A stretch of 64,000 bases of DNA from Bradymonas sediminis (GTDB lineage: Bacteria > Myxococcota_A > Bradymonadia > Bradymonadales > Bradymonadaceae): contig NZ_CP030032.1 in assembly GCF_003258315.1 (NCBI RefSeq), forward strand, positions 1,750,001-1,814,000, read 5' to 3'. The notes beneath the pieces are model-generated. The model did no database searches, was not told where the DNA came from, and was given only the letters and a program-made list of their open reading frames with translations. The translations under genes and the position numbers were made by a program. The stretch's first letter is position 1. The number at the start of each line of letters is the position of its first letter. This document shows, piece by piece, positions 16,082 through 25,249 of this stretch.

Positions 16082-17440
16082 TCAATAATTATATGATATG
16101 CCAGCATTAAGGCCCTGTACAAGCTCGAAAGCTGTCGCGTCCTGAAAGCCGAGCTCACCATTGCCGCTGAAGTTGGTGCGCTGCAGATTGAAATCGTAAC
16201 CAAAGACGATGCCGATAGCGTCGGTGGCGAGGACTTCGCCGCCGAGGTTGCCGCCAACGCCGTAGCTGTGGGCGGTGTCGCCGAAGAGCTCGAGGCCGGT
16301 GCCGAACAGGCCAATCGGGCTGACATTGACGCCCGCGTGGAGGCTGAAGATGTCGGAGAACATCTTGCTCTTGACCCGCCCGCCGATGACCAGCGAGGTG
16401 TGGCTGATGGAGGCGAGTTGAATATTGGGGGTCGCCGCAAAACTCGCGTGGCGCACGCCGATGCTCAGGTCGACCTTTGCGCCGTCGGTGCTGCGAAGCT
16501 TAAGCGGGTCGCCGAGGCGGTAGAGCACGCCGCCCTCGAAGTCGACCTGGGTGATTCCGATCTCTTCGGTGACGTCTTGTCCGTCGCCGTCGCGGTATTG
16601 AATCATGACCGAGTCAAATCCCAACACGGCGTCGGCATAAAAGCCGATGCCAGCATATTCGCGGTTGCTCATGCCGATCGGGAAGGCTTCCACGTTCAGG
16701 ATGACGCCGGGGTAAAAGGCCGAGGAGTAGGCGGAGACGTTTTTATTGATGCCGGTGACGTTGAAGTCGCGGGCGATGCCGCCGCCGCGCAGGCTGCCAT
16801 GGAACCAGTCGCGGCTATAGGCGTCGAGGGCGTTTTGCTTCTCGGCGGCCTGCATCTTCTTAAGACGATTGGGGTCTTCGGCGGCCTTAAGCTCGGCCTT
16901 CTTCTTCTCTTCAGCAGCCCTCGCGGCGGCCTCGGCCTCGAGGTCACGCGGCTTTTGGCTGTCCATATAGGTGTTGACCTCCAGGGCGGCGACCTTGGCG
17001 CTTGAAGCCGTCACACCTGCGCCGGGCGCGCGCTCCACCGTGAATTGGTGGACCGGCTCGCCGGATTGAGCGCCGACCAGGCGCGCGGTATAGGGAGCCG
17101 CGTCGTCCTCGCCGGCGGCGAGGTAGAGGATATAGCTGATTTTGGCTCCATCCATCAGCCATTTGAGGTCTTCGGGGCGCGACATAATGCCCTTTGCCTT
17201 GAACGCGCGGCCCCGGATCTGCTCCAAAAACCACGCCTGATCCTCGACCACGACGTTGTCGAGCTTCGACACGGCGTCGGTCAGCAGGTCGGAGCCGCCT
17301 CCGGGCACGTCCAGAATGGCGATGCGTTTGGGGCCCTCGGGCTCCTGGGCGTGCGCGGTTTGAGCGCTAAGCCCGAAAAAGCTCACGCAGAAGATGGCGA
17401 TGACTGCCAGCGAGATAGACTGAATTAATTTCGTATTCAT
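16082..17440 (-). CDS. outer-membrane beta-barrel protein with periplasmic N-domain
   Basis: A 452-residue exported protein: signal peptide (SLAVIAIFCVSFFGLSA, cut after AHA-Q), then a soluble domain of about 140 residues (RIAILDVPGGG..., a fold like those that define lipoprotein/TolB-type N-domains), a Lys/Glu/Ala helix (AAARAAEEKKKAELKAAEDP) and a C-terminal half of alternating amphipathic strands ending in ISYNY, typical of an outer-membrane barrel with terminal aromatic residue. The gene starts 21 bp after pilT, so the two are probably co-transcribed. It could be a pilus-associated or surface protein; the function itself is not recognised. Confidence 0.75.
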   Translation of the reverse strand: MNTKLIQSISLAVIAIFCVSFFGLSAQTAHAQEPEGPKRIAILDVPGGGSDLLTDAVSKLDNVVVEDQAWFLEQIRGRAFKAKGIMSRPEDLKWLMDGAKISYILYLAAGEDDAAPYTARLVGAQSGEPVHQFTVERAPGAGVTASSAKVAALEVNTYMDSQKPRDLEAEAAARAAEEKKKAELKAAEDPNRLKKMQAAEKQNALDAYSRDWFHGSLRGGGIARDFNVTGINKNVSAYSSAFYPGVILNVEAFPIGMSNREYAGIGFYADAVLGFDSVMIQYRDGDGQDVTEEIGITQVDFEGGVLYRLGDPLKLRSTDGAKVDLSIGVRHASFAATPNIQLASISHTSLVIGGRVKSKMFSDIFSLHAGVNVSPIGLFGTGLELFGDTAHSYGVGGNLGGEVLATDAIGIVFGYDFNLQRTNFSGNGELGFQDATAFELVQGLNAGISYNY

Positions 17441-17461
17441 TACTTAATAACGTCGCGATAA

Positions 17462-18652
17462 TTAGAAGCGTTCAATATCAAATTCATCGAGGTTAAAATC
17501 GTCGTCGCTGCCCGACGGCGAGGCTCCGGAGGAGCGCTCGAAATTCTTCCAACTTGAGTCGGCGCTGGTTGAGCCGATGCCGCTGACGCGCAGGGCAAAG
17601 TCGTCGGGGTTCGACGACTGGCTGAGCGCCTCTTCGTAAGTGATAAGTCCATTTTGCAACAAGATCATCAGGGATTGGTCGAAGGTCTGCATGCCGTAGT
17701 TATCGACACCCTTGCTGATTTGCTCGGTGATCGAGCGGGTGGTGGCTCCCTCCAGGATCATCTCCTGGATGCGGCCGGTGGCGAGCATGACTTCGACCGC
17801 CGGGACACGTCCCTTGCCGTCGGCGCGCGGCACCAGGCGCTGCGCAACAACGCCCTTAAACAGGTTGGCGAATTGATAGCGCGCGTGGTCTCGCTGGTGG
17901 GGCGGGAACGCGGTGATGATACGGTTGACGGACTCAGCGGCGTCGGTGGTGTGAAGGGTGGTCAGGACCAGGTGGCCGGTCTCGGCCGCGGTCATCGCAA
18001 TCTCGATGGTCTCGAGGTCGCGCATCTCACCGAGCATGATGACGTCGGGGTCCTGGCGCAGCGCGGCGCGCACCGCCCGGCTAAAGTCGCGGGTGTCGTG
18101 GCCGACCTCACGCTGGTTAATGATGCTCTTTTTATCTCGGATGAGATACTCGATCGGGTCTTCGATCGTGATGATATGGTCGGTGCGGTTGCTGTTGATA
18201 AAGTCGACCATGCTGGCGAGCGTGGTGGATTTACCGCTACCGGTGGCGCCGGTGACCAGGACGAGTCCGCGGCGCTCCTCCGCGATTGATTTCACGATCG
18301 CGGGCAACTCCAACTCGTCGAGCGTTCGCACCTTGAAGGGGATGACACGAAAGACCAGGCCGATGGAGCCGCGCTGCTGGAAGATATTGACGCGGAAGCG
18401 CCCGACCCCGGGGACGCCGTAGGACATATCCAGGTCGAGGTTCTCCTCGAAATCAACCTTCTGGAATTTGTTCATGATCGACGCGGCCATGCGCCCGATG
18501 TCTTCCGGGCTCAGGCGTTTGGCGTCGCCCAGGGGGACCAGCGCGCCGTCCATGCGATAGATCGGCGGAAGTCCGGCCTTGATGTGGATATCGCTCGCGC
18601 CACCCTTAACCGCGATCTGAAGAATCTTGTTCAAGTCAAATTCGGTCGCCAT
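17462..18652 (-). CDS. pilT: type IV pilus retraction ATPase PilT
   Basis: Hexameric cytoplasmic ATPase that powers retraction of type IV pili for twitching or social gliding. Walker A (GATGSGKSTTLASM), Asp box (HIITIEDPIEY), Walker B (RQDPDVIMLGEMRD) and the His box (TGHLVLTTLHT) are all present, and the C-terminal portion (DNYGMQTFDQSL, then SNPDDFALRVSGI) fits PilT. The protein is 396 residues, about 50 longer than usual, because of an acidic Ser/Asp-rich tail ending in DEFDIERF. The start at ATG 18652 has GAGGAAAA before it; an upstream start would add 14 residues without support. No pilus structural genes are in this window. Confidence 0.93.
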   Translation of the reverse strand: MATEFDLNKILQIAVKGGASDIHIKAGLPPIYRMDGALVPLGDAKRLSPEDIGRMAASIMNKFQKVDFEENLDLDMSYGVPGVGRFRVNIFQQRGSIGLVFRVIPFKVRTLDELELPAIVKSIAEERRGLVLVTGATGSGKSTTLASMVDFINSNRTDHIITIEDPIEYLIRDKKSIINQREVGHDTRDFSRAVRAALRQDPDVIMLGEMRDLETIEIAMTAAETGHLVLTTLHTTDAAESVNRIITAFPPHQRDHARYQFANLFKGVVAQRLVPRADGKGRVPAVEVMLATGRIQEMILEGATTRSITEQISKGVDNYGMQTFDQSLMILLQNGLITYEEALSQSSNPDDFALRVSGIGSTSADSSWKNFERSSGASPSGSDDDFNLDEFDIERF

Positions 18653-18992
18653 TTTTCCTCGCGTGCGTATTAGTGCCGCGTAAAAACGTGGCAAAAACGA
18701 TCAAAGTACAGTGCCGAAGATAGCACCTCGTGAATACCTTGTCACGGATATTTAGGGGCCGCCACCCCGCGTAAATTGGGCGTTTTATGCGCGCGAATAC
18801 CCGAGGATTTTCGCCCCTATTTCTGACGCATAATCCGCGGCAAAGATAGATAGAAGCACGGGTTTGGGTGTCGGTTCGGGCGTAAATACAAAAGCGCGGG
18901 CACCTCCGAATTTGGAGATGCCCGCGCTTGAGGGCGTTGCGTTGACTTCGTGTGGCGCCGACGACTAGCGCGGCCGGCGCGACACGCGTGGG
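18653..18992. other. intergenic region between pilT and recA
   Basis: About 340 bases without a gene. It holds the recA terminator (18892-18930) and should contain the pilT promoter. A minus-strand TTTGAT and a TACGCG about 17 bases apart near 18680-18710 could form a weak promoter; I would not rely on them. Confidence 0.4.
18892..18930 (-). terminator. recA terminator
   Basis: GCGCGGGCA-CTCC and GGAG-TGCCCGCGC form a long GC-rich stem with a short loop. On the minus strand it is followed by TTTTGTATTT, placing it as the terminator of recA, whose stop lies about 60 bases upstream. Confidence 0.85.
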
Positions 18993-20042
18993 TCAATCAT
19001 CGCTGCCTTCGTCCACCAACTTCATATCGCCCAGTCCGGGGACGCCGAGGTGCTCGCGGACCTTGGCTTCGATTTCGGCGAGGACTTCGGGGTTGTCGCG
19101 CAGGAACTCCTTCGCGTTCTCGCGCCCCTGACCCAGGCGGGTGTCTTCGCCGTAGCTATACCAGGAGCCAGCCTTCTCAATGATATTGAGCTGGCTGCCG
19201 AGGTCGACCAGGTCGCCCTCCAGGCTGATGCCCTGGCCGTACATGATGTCGAACTCGGCCTCACGGAAGGGCGGGGCGACCTTATTCTTGACGACCTTGA
19301 CGCGGGTGCGGTTACCCGTGACGTCGGTGCCGTCTTTGATGGCGCCGATGCGACGGATGTCCAGGCGCACCGAGCAATAGAATTTCAGCGCATTACCACC
19401 CGAGGTGGTCTCGGGGCTGCCGAACATCACGCCAATCTTATAGCGAATCTGGTTAATAAAGATGACGCAGGTGCGCGACTTGTTGATGGAGCCGGTGAGC
19501 TTACGCAGCGCCTGGCTCATCAGACGCGCCTGCAGGCCGACGTGGGTGTCGCCCATCTCGCCTTCGATCTCGGCGCGCGGGGTGAGCGCGGCGACCGAGT
19601 CGACGACCAGGATGTCCACGGCGTTGGAGCGCACGAGCATGTCGACGATTTCCAGGGCCTGCTCACCGGTGTCGGGCTGGCTGACCAGCAGCTCGTCGAT
19701 ATTGACGCCGAGCTTCTTGGCGTACTGAACGTCGAGGGCATGCTCGGCGTCGACGAACGCAGCGACGCCGCCTTGTTTTTGGGCGTTGGCGATCGCGTGC
19801 AGGGTCAGCGTGGTCTTACCGGAGGACTCCGGACCGTAGATCTCGATGACGCGACCGCGGGGCAATCCACCCACGCCGAGCGCGGCGTCCAGCGAGATCG
19901 AACCGGTCGAGATGGGATTCTCCACCTCGACGGTCTGGTCGCTGTCGCCCAGACGCATGATCGAGCCCTTGCCGAATTGCTTCTCAATCGCGCCGAGGGT
20001 CAGCTCCAACGCTTTCTCTTTATTGTTCTTTGCTTTGGCCAT
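18993..20042 (-). CDS. recA: recombinase RecA
   Basis: Strand-exchange recombinase and co-protease for LexA cleavage, 349 residues (usual length 345-355). Walker A is [10 protein letters not shown], Walker [15 protein letters not shown], and loop L2 is [10 protein letters not shown]. coli has GNPETTTGG. The segment [11 protein letters not shown] has Tyr where most RecA proteins have Met. The C-terminus is acidic (EGSDD), the usual negative regulator of activity. Start ATG 20042. It is monocistronic here (no recX follows before the terminator) and is controlled by the LexA-box promoter at 20152-20190. Confidence 0.97.
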   Translation of the reverse strand: MAKAKNNKEKALELTLGAIEKQFGKGSIMRLGDSDQTVEVENPISTGSISLDAALGVGGLPRGRVIEIYGPESSGKTTLTLHAIANAQKQGGVAAFVDAEHALDVQYAKKLGVNIDELLVSQPDTGEQALEIVDMLVRSNAVDILVVDSVAALTPRAEIEGEMGDTHVGLQARLMSQALRKLTGSINKSRTCVIFINQIRYKIGVMFGSPETTSGGNALKFYCSVRLDIRRIGAIKDGTDVTGNRTRVKVVKNKVAPPFREAEFDIMYGQGISLEGDLVDLGSQLNIIEKAGSWYSYGEDTRLGQGRENAKEFLRDNPEVLAEIEAKVREHLGVPGLGDMKLVDEGSDD

Positions 20043-20348
20043 CGTATGCTCTCCCGTTTTGGCCCTCGTCGTGAGGCCGGATTATCTATGAGTCCGAGTT
20101 GTCTCAAGGACCCCTCGATATTCCGAACTAACTCTAAGGAAGAAATTAGTTACTGAACGCACGTATAGTTCGGCGCTCGGCTGTCGTCAAGTCGCATTCG
20201 AGTTTGGATGGGCATTCTTGCGCCGCATCCGGGCGCGACTTGCTATAGAGTTATCGACAAATCGTTGCGTTTTGTTGCTTTTAAAGATTGCTTCTTCTTA
20301 AAAATCAACGGGTTGCGCTATTCGCTCGCGGCATGTCGAGCCCCTAAA
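20043..20348. other. intergenic region between recA and thpR
   Basis: About 306 bases without a gene. Apart from the recA promoter, an inverted repeat AACTAA...TTAGTT lies in the recA leader (about 20126-20151). No terminator for thpR is evident in the A/T-rich part near 20240-20340. Confidence 0.5.
20152..20190 (-). promoter_or_regulatory. recA promoter overlapped by a Myxococcus-type LexA box
   Basis: On the minus strand TTGACG (20190-20185) is followed after 17 bp by TATACG (20167-20162), a good sigma-70 promoter. The sequence CTATACGTGCGTTCAGT (20168-20152) matches 16 of 17 positions of the published Myxococcus xanthus LexA consensus CTRHAMRYBYGTTCAGS (as I remember it) and covers the -10 element, as expected of a repressor site. 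The leader to the recA ATG is then about 110 nt. Confidence 0.8.
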
Positions 20349-20936
20349 TTATGCGCCCAGGGTGAAGCGCTCGACCACCTGGTAGACCGGCCCCTTCGGC
20401 GTGAGTATCGACTCGTAGAGAACGAAGTCCTTTACGTAACTCTTCCCGAAACTTTTATTTTCGTATTTCTGCGCGAATTTCGCGAAGTTGGGATTTGCGC
20501 GTGATTTCACCCGCCCCAGGGTGATGTGGGGGTGGAAGGCGCGCTCGTTGGGCTCGAAGCCCAGCTCGCCGAGGTCGCGCTCGATGGCCTGTTGGAGCAG
20601 GGCGAGGACCTCGGCGCTCTCGGGGGCGAAGCCGCACCAGAAGATGCGTGGCAGCTCGGGGGCGGGGAAGAACCCGAGCCCCTTTGTCTCGACCTCGAAG
20701 GGGAACAGCGGCTTGACCAGCCCGGAGATCGTATCGGAGAGCCGCGAGACCAGCGCGTCGTCGGTGTCGCCCAGAAATTTCAGGGTGAGGTGGATATTCT
20801 CGGGATGCGTCCAGCGCATGCGCGTTTGCGGCAGGTCGCCGTTGGCGTCCAAATACGCGTGGAACTCTTCCTGTATATTTAGCAACTCTTCAACGACGCC
20901 GATGGCGAGGTCGAGGGCGACGAAAAGACGTCTCAT
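20349..20936 (-). CDS. thpR: RNA 2',3'-cyclic phosphodiesterase (2'-5' RNA ligase family)
   Basis: Cytoplasmic 2H phosphoesterase that opens 2',3'-cyclic phosphates on RNA; it is historically named for reversible 2'-5' ligation. The two catalytic H-x-T motifs are visible, IHLTLKFLG (about residue 49) and FHPHITLGRVK (about 138), in the usual spacing for a 195-residue protein. It begins MRRLFVALDL, the standard N-terminal strand. It follows the ABC permease on the same strand after 126 bp that contain a perfect 12-bp hairpin, so co-transcription is uncertain. Confidence 0.9.
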   Translation of the reverse strand: MRRLFVALDLAIGVVEELLNIQEEFHAYLDANGDLPQTRMRWTHPENIHLTLKFLGDTDDALVSRLSDTISGLVKPLFPFEVETKGLGFFPAPELPRIFWCGFAPESAEVLALLQQAIERDLGELGFEPNERAFHPHITLGRVKSRANPNFAKFAQKYENKSFGKSYVKDFVLYESILTPKGPVYQVVERFTLGA

Positions 20937-21003
20937 AAGGAGCTCAGGTGCGGGGTAGATCGGGTTCGGGTCGCCACGTTGGTGGCGCTCAAATCACGGG
21001 CCA

Positions 21004-21036
21004 TTTGGCCCCGATAACTACACCATCGGGGCCAAA
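21004..21036. repeat. perfect 12-bp inverted repeat
   Basis: TTTGGCCCCGAT (21004-21015) and ATCGGGGCCAAA (21025-21036) with a 9-base loop, between the permease and thpR. Neither strand has a proper U-run after the stem, so it may be an mRNA-stabilising hairpin or a weak terminator. Confidence 0.6.
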
Positions 21037-21062
21037 GTGAGAAGCGCGTCGGTGACGCAGGG

Positions 21063-22523
21063 TCAATGGCCGGATAGGGTCCTCGCCGGGTCGATTTGGC
21101 TGGCCCGAAAGGCCGGGAAAATGCAGCCGACCCAGCAAAAGAAGATCGCGACGCCAACCGCGGCAAAGGGCATCCAGGCTTCGATGACGAAGAGGCTATC
21201 GGGTTTAAACGGGAAGTTTCCGACGCGGGTGACGAAGAGATAATCAATGCCCGCGATCACTGCCCAGCCCAGCGCCACGCCCGCCAGCCCGCCAAAAAGC
21301 CCAAGAATCGTTGCCTCGCCGATGACGAGCTTTCGGATGTCGGCGCGCGTCGCGCCCAGCGCGCGCATCAGCCCAAGCTCGGCGCGCCGCTCCAGCACCG
21401 ACATCATAAATGTGTGCATGATATTGACCGCCGAGATGGCCAGGATAATCAGGCCGATCAGGTTGAAGACGAGCGTCAGGAGCATGATCAATAGGCCGGC
21501 GCGCTGGGAGTCTTCGAAGTTGCTCGAGAGCGTAAAGCCCAGCTCCTGGACGTCACGCGCGACCCGCGGGACGGACTCATTGCTCACCGTTTTGAGCACG
21601 ATGGAGTGATAGTCGCCGCTGGTTTTCTCGGAGCCGAATTCGTTATTGAGGCGCTCGACATATTCAATGGGCATGGTGGCGCCCAGGCCGATCGCCTTGT
21701 CCGAGAAGCCGACAAATTCCATCGGGCGCACCGAGCGCTTGGCGCGCGCCGAGCGACCCACGAAGCCCTGGCCGAAGACCGCGGTCAGGCGCAAGCCGAC
21801 CAGCGCGTCTTCGGAGAGCTTCGGCAGCTTCGAGAGCGAGCCGGAGGCGCCGCTCATCGCGGTCTGAAAGCTGCCATTATAGAGCTCGAGCATCTTCGGC
21901 GAGGCGATGACCGGGATGGGCATAGCGCAGGCGCCGGCCTGCGCGTCACAATAGGACTTGCCGGTGCAGCTCGCCGCGTCGCCTTTGCCGCACGGAAGCG
22001 CTTCACACACCGCGTCGGCGCAGCGATACCCGCCGGGGCAATCGGCTTGCGCGCTGCATGCGATCGGGGCCTCCCAATCACGAAACGCCAGGTCGCCGGT
22101 GAGCTCGCCATCGTCGATCAGCGCCGCCGGGATGCCGTCGGCGATGAGCTCGGTGACCATATTCTTGCCGAGGATGCTCTTTCCACCCTCAAGGCTCGCC
22201 GGGAATGTGAGGCGCATCTTCGGGTAGACCTCGGCGACCCCGTCGACGCGTTTGAGCCGCTCGACGCTCTTATTGTTGAGCGATGAGCCGCCGAAAAGCC
22301 CACCGGTGCGAATCCCGCCGATATCGAAAGTCTTGGGGACTACCTCGAGTTGGCGCACCACGAAGATGCGCTCGAGCACGACGTCTTTGATGCCGGTGCC
22401 CAGCGCGGTGAAGAAGAGCAGGGTGCTGATGCCGACGACAATGCCCAGGCTGGAGAGCAGGAAGCTGCGCCGGTTGCGCGCGATCGATTGCAAGACGAGG
22501 CGCGCCAGTTTTTGAGGATTCAT
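21063..22523 (-). CDS. ABC transporter permease, FtsX/MacB family, with cysteine-rich insertion
   Basis: Inner-membrane permease of 486 residues: an N-terminal TM helix (FLLSSLGIVVGISTLLFFTA), a long periplasmic domain (residues about 50-345) and three C-terminal TM helices in the FtsX fold, with RRAELGLMRALGATRADIRK between helices as in MacB/LolCE. Within the periplasmic domain, residues 156-199 form a block with eight cysteines (CSAQADC, PGGYRC, CGKGDAASC and others), which is foreign to the family. Start ATG 22523 overlaps the stop of the ATPase gene by 4 bp, so the two are coupled. The upstream lipoprotein suggests lipoprotein release or efflux. Confidence 0.88.
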   Translation of the reverse strand: MNPQKLARLVLQSIARNRRSFLLSSLGIVVGISTLLFFTALGTGIKDVVLERIFVVRQLEVVPKTFDIGGIRTGGLFGGSSLNNKSVERLKRVDGVAEVYPKMRLTFPASLEGGKSILGKNMVTELIADGIPAALIDDGELTGDLAFRDWEAPIACSAQADCPGGYRCADAVCEALPCGKGDAASCTGKSYCDAQAGACAMPIPVIASPKMLELYNGSFQTAMSGASGSLSKLPKLSEDALVGLRLTAVFGQGFVGRSARAKRSVRPMEFVGFSDKAIGLGATMPIEYVERLNNEFGSEKTSGDYHSIVLKTVSNESVPRVARDVQELGFTLSSNFEDSQRAGLLIMLLTLVFNLIGLIILAISAVNIMHTFMMSVLERRAELGLMRALGATRADIRKLVIGEATILGLFGGLAGVALGWAVIAGIDYLFVTRVGNFPFKPDSLFVIEAWMPFAAVGVAIFFCWVGCIFPAFRASQIDPARTLSGH

Positions 22524-23275
22524 GGCTCTCCCTGGGCGCCGTCTACCTGGGCGCTGGCGTCGATGGGCACGTGGCTAAGAATCTCGGGCTCATTGGGGGC
22601 GTCGGAGACGAGCACGCCGTCGTCGAGGCGGACGATGCGCGAGGCCATGCGGGCGATATGTTCCTCGTGGGTGACGATGATCAGGGTGCGATCCTCGAGG
22701 CGATTGAGGTCTCGGAAGATCTGCATGATCTGCAGGCCGGTGTTGCGGTCGAGGCTCCCGGTGGGTTCGTCGCAGAAGAGAATCGACGGCTCGTTGAACA
22801 GGGCGCGCGCGATGGCGACGCGCTGCTTCTGGCCGCCCGAGAGTTGGGGCGGGCGCTCGTCGATCTTCTCGCCAAGGCCCACCTTTGCGAGGAGTTCGGC
22901 GGCGCGCGCGCTGGTATCACCGGAGTGGGCGCTCTTTTGGCCAAAAAACGACGGTAGAATGACGTTCTCGGCGGCGCTTAGGTGATCGAGGAGGTTAAAT
23001 TGCTGGAAGACGAAGCCAAATTCTTGATTTCGTAGCCGGGCGAGTTGCTTGTCCGACAGGTCGGCGAGGCGATGCTCGCCGACCTGCACTTCGCCCGTGA
23101 AGCCGCGGTCAAGCCCTCCCATGATGTTGAGCAAGGTGGTCTTGCCGGAACCGGAGGTTCCGACGATGGCGAGGAACTCACCGGCGCCGATGCTCAGGGA
23201 GATATCCCTGAGCACCTGCGTTCGGCCTTGTCCCTTTCCGAAGGATTTGGAGAGGGTTTGTATTTGAATATGCAC
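22520..23275 (-). CDS. ABC transporter ATP-binding protein, LolD/MacB-type
   Basis: A 251-residue ABC ATPase partner of the permease just downstream. Walker A GTSGSGKTTLL, Q-loop FGFVFQQFNLL, signature LSGGQKQRVAIARAL, Walker B LFCDEPTGSLD and the switch His (IIVTHEEH) are intact. The spelling LRNQEFGFVFQQFNLLDHLS is typical of the LolD/MacB/FtsE branch used for lipoprotein trafficking and extrusion, not solute import. ATG 23275 lies 6 bp after the lipoprotein gene and its end overlaps the permease start by 4 bp, a tight three-gene operon. Confidence 0.93.
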   Translation of the reverse strand: MHIQIQTLSKSFGKGQGRTQVLRDISLSIGAGEFLAIVGTSGSGKTTLLNIMGGLDRGFTGEVQVGEHRLADLSDKQLARLRNQEFGFVFQQFNLLDHLSAAENVILPSFFGQKSAHSGDTSARAAELLAKVGLGEKIDERPPQLSGGQKQRVAIARALFNEPSILFCDEPTGSLDRNTGLQIMQIFRDLNRLEDRTLIIVTHEEHIARMASRIVRLDDGVLVSDAPNEPEILSHVPIDASAQVDGAQGEP

Positions 23276-23281
23276 GGTTTT

Positions 23282-25078
23282 TTATTTGCTCGGTGCGTCA
23301 GCGGTTTCGGGCTTCGGTGCGTTCGGGTTCAGGTCGATCGCGAGCTGAATGAACCCGCCATCTTTGCCCAATTCGGTGGTTACCGAGGCCTCCTCAAGTT
23401 TGATGAGGAAGGGCTCAACCATCGCCGCCATCGGCCCAAGCGCGGGGAGGATATGGTCTTGGGCGCGCACGAAGTTCAGGTACAGGCCGTTATAATTGTC
23501 GGTGGTCACCAAGGCGCCGCCCAGGTTCAGGGCCTCATTAGCGCCCAGCACTTTGTCGTCGCGCTTGCCATTAATATAGTCGGCGACCGAGTCGTCGCTG
23601 ATGGGGGCGGTGGCGAAGACGAGGATATTATCCTTGACGAAGAATCGGCCGGGGGCGTTGTTGCCCATTTTCTCGTCGACGATGACGTCGACGCCGTCTT
23701 TGACCGTCTTGCGCGTGGCCTGCTCACCGGCCTGGCTGAGCATATACGCGACGACTTTCTCGAGGCCTGCTTTGTCCTTGAACTGCACCGGCGCCAGGAC
23801 CGCCAGGGTCTTGAAGGGAGAGTTCATGGTGGCCTGGACGACGTTGCCACCAGCGGCTTGAACCGCGTTGGGGTCCACGCCGTAAACCAGGACGCTATAG
23901 TTTCCGCTCAGGTTGCCGATCAGGTCTTTTTGCATGTGGAAGTCGCTGTCCGGGCTGACCTTGCCGAATTGCTCATTGAGCTCGGCGCGCTCGGCCTCGT
24001 CAAGGACTTCTTCGGTGTAGAACTTCCACAGCTCGGTCATATTGAACGATTGGCGCAGCGCGATGAGGGTGTTGTCGGTCGCGAAATTCTTGATCGGGAA
24101 GTCGCCCGGGGCGCTCAGGATCGCCTTCGCCTTGGCGACGGCGGTCTCCGGGAGCGCAGCCCAGCCGCGCACGACCACGGCGTTGTCTTTGACGTTGAAG
24201 CCGACGCCGAAGGCTTCGACATTCTCTTTGGCCCAGTTGACCGGGGCCTTGGTGTTGTCGCCGCCGGCGGTCAGCGAGTCGATATTCTTCTCGTTGAAGA
24301 CGGTCTCGGGGTTGATATAAATCGAGATAGCGTTGTCGTTTGCCAGCGCCTCTTGGAAGCGCTTGAAGCCGTTGTCCGCGCCCAGGGACGTCTTTGCGTC
24401 CTGGGTGGCGACCAGCGCGGCGAGGTCGGCTGCGCTCTCTACTTTCTCGGACGAGGCGTAGTCCTGGATATCGTCTGCTTCGGGGAAGGCGACCGCGACG
24501 AGCTTGCCATTATAGGCCCAGGCGATGCTCTCGTCCTCGGTGCCCAGGACTTTGACCTGGGTCTCGCGGGCGGTGACGCTCTTGGGCATGCCCTCAATGC
24601 CCATCTTCTCTTTGACCTTGTCGCCGAAGTGCTTCTCGAATTTCTGCACGTCGTCGATATAGGTGACCATGACCGGGCGTGTGCCCACGATGCTGAAGGT
24701 CATGCCGCTGTTGGCGGCGATGCCTGACTTCTTCCAGCTCTCGGCGTCGAAGATGTCGATGCCCAGCTCGCCCTTTGCCTGCTGCTCGACCAGCCCGGTC
24801 ATCGGGACGGCGTTGCCGATGGTGTCACGGGTGGTCTTGAGGGAGTTGCGCATGCCTTCGAGATCGCCAACGACGAAGCTCACCTGAGTCGAGGCGGGCA
24901 GGTGGGACGCCATATTGGTGACGCGGGCGGTGGCCGTCTTCGGCACGGTCTTGGAGCTGGTGCCCGAGCTGCCACAGCCGCCGTCACACGCCGCCGCGGA
25001 GACAAGAAGAAGCGCGGCGAAGACGAAGAATATACGCTGTTTGCTGCCGATAAGGCTGCGATTAGTCAGGTTTAACAT
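23282..25078 (-). CDS. large lipoprotein, DUF3352-like
   Basis: A 598-residue lipoprotein: signal and lipobox LLLVSAAAC, then DGGCGSS. The mature part begins SHLPASTQVSFVVGDLEGMR, a start typical of DUF3352-type proteins in which a first beta-hairpin is followed by two similar alpha/beta repeats (compare PVMVTYIDDVQKFEKHFGDK with LAVLAPVQFKDKAGLEKVVA, each a strand followed by a helix). Function of such proteins is unknown. It is first in the operon with the LolD-type ATPase and FtsX-type permease, so it may be their periplasmic or membrane-anchored partner or cargo; that is inference. Confidence 0.8.
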   Translation of the reverse strand: MLNLTNRSLIGSKQRIFFVFAALLLVSAAACDGGCGSSGTSSKTVPKTATARVTNMASHLPASTQVSFVVGDLEGMRNSLKTTRDTIGNAVPMTGLVEQQAKGELGIDIFDAESWKKSGIAANSGMTFSIVGTRPVMVTYIDDVQKFEKHFGDKVKEKMGIEGMPKSVTARETQVKVLGTEDESIAWAYNGKLVAVAFPEADDIQDYASSEKVESAADLAALVATQDAKTSLGADNGFKRFQEALANDNAISIYINPETVFNEKNIDSLTAGGDNTKAPVNWAKENVEAFGVGFNVKDNAVVVRGWAALPETAVAKAKAILSAPGDFPIKNFATDNTLIALRQSFNMTELWKFYTEEVLDEAERAELNEQFGKVSPDSDFHMQKDLIGNLSGNYSVLVYGVDPNAVQAAGGNVVQATMNSPFKTLAVLAPVQFKDKAGLEKVVAYMLSQAGEQATRKTVKDGVDVIVDEKMGNNAPGRFFVKDNILVFATAPISDDSVADYINGKRDDKVLGANEALNLGGALVTTDNYNGLYLNFVRAQDHILPALGPMAAMVEPFLIKLEEASVTTELGKDGGFIQLAIDLNPNAPKPETADAPSK

Positions 25079-25249
25079 GAGCGGATTCCTAAATTAATGG
25101 ATGAAATGCGTGTGAAATCTACGCGCTATCGATCGGATATACTTGAAATTTAATCGATTACAATACGCGTGTTTATAGCAAGGCGGATCGTAAAGGTCAC
25201 GCGTAACTTTAGTGGGGGATTTGGCTTGATTTAAGGCGAGTGGCTCGGA

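Noticed and set aside
23045-24727. 560-codon open frame antisense to the DUF3352-like lipoprotein
   Set aside because: The minus-strand protein has a lipobox and sits in a tight operon; the plus-strand frame has no recognisable sequence.
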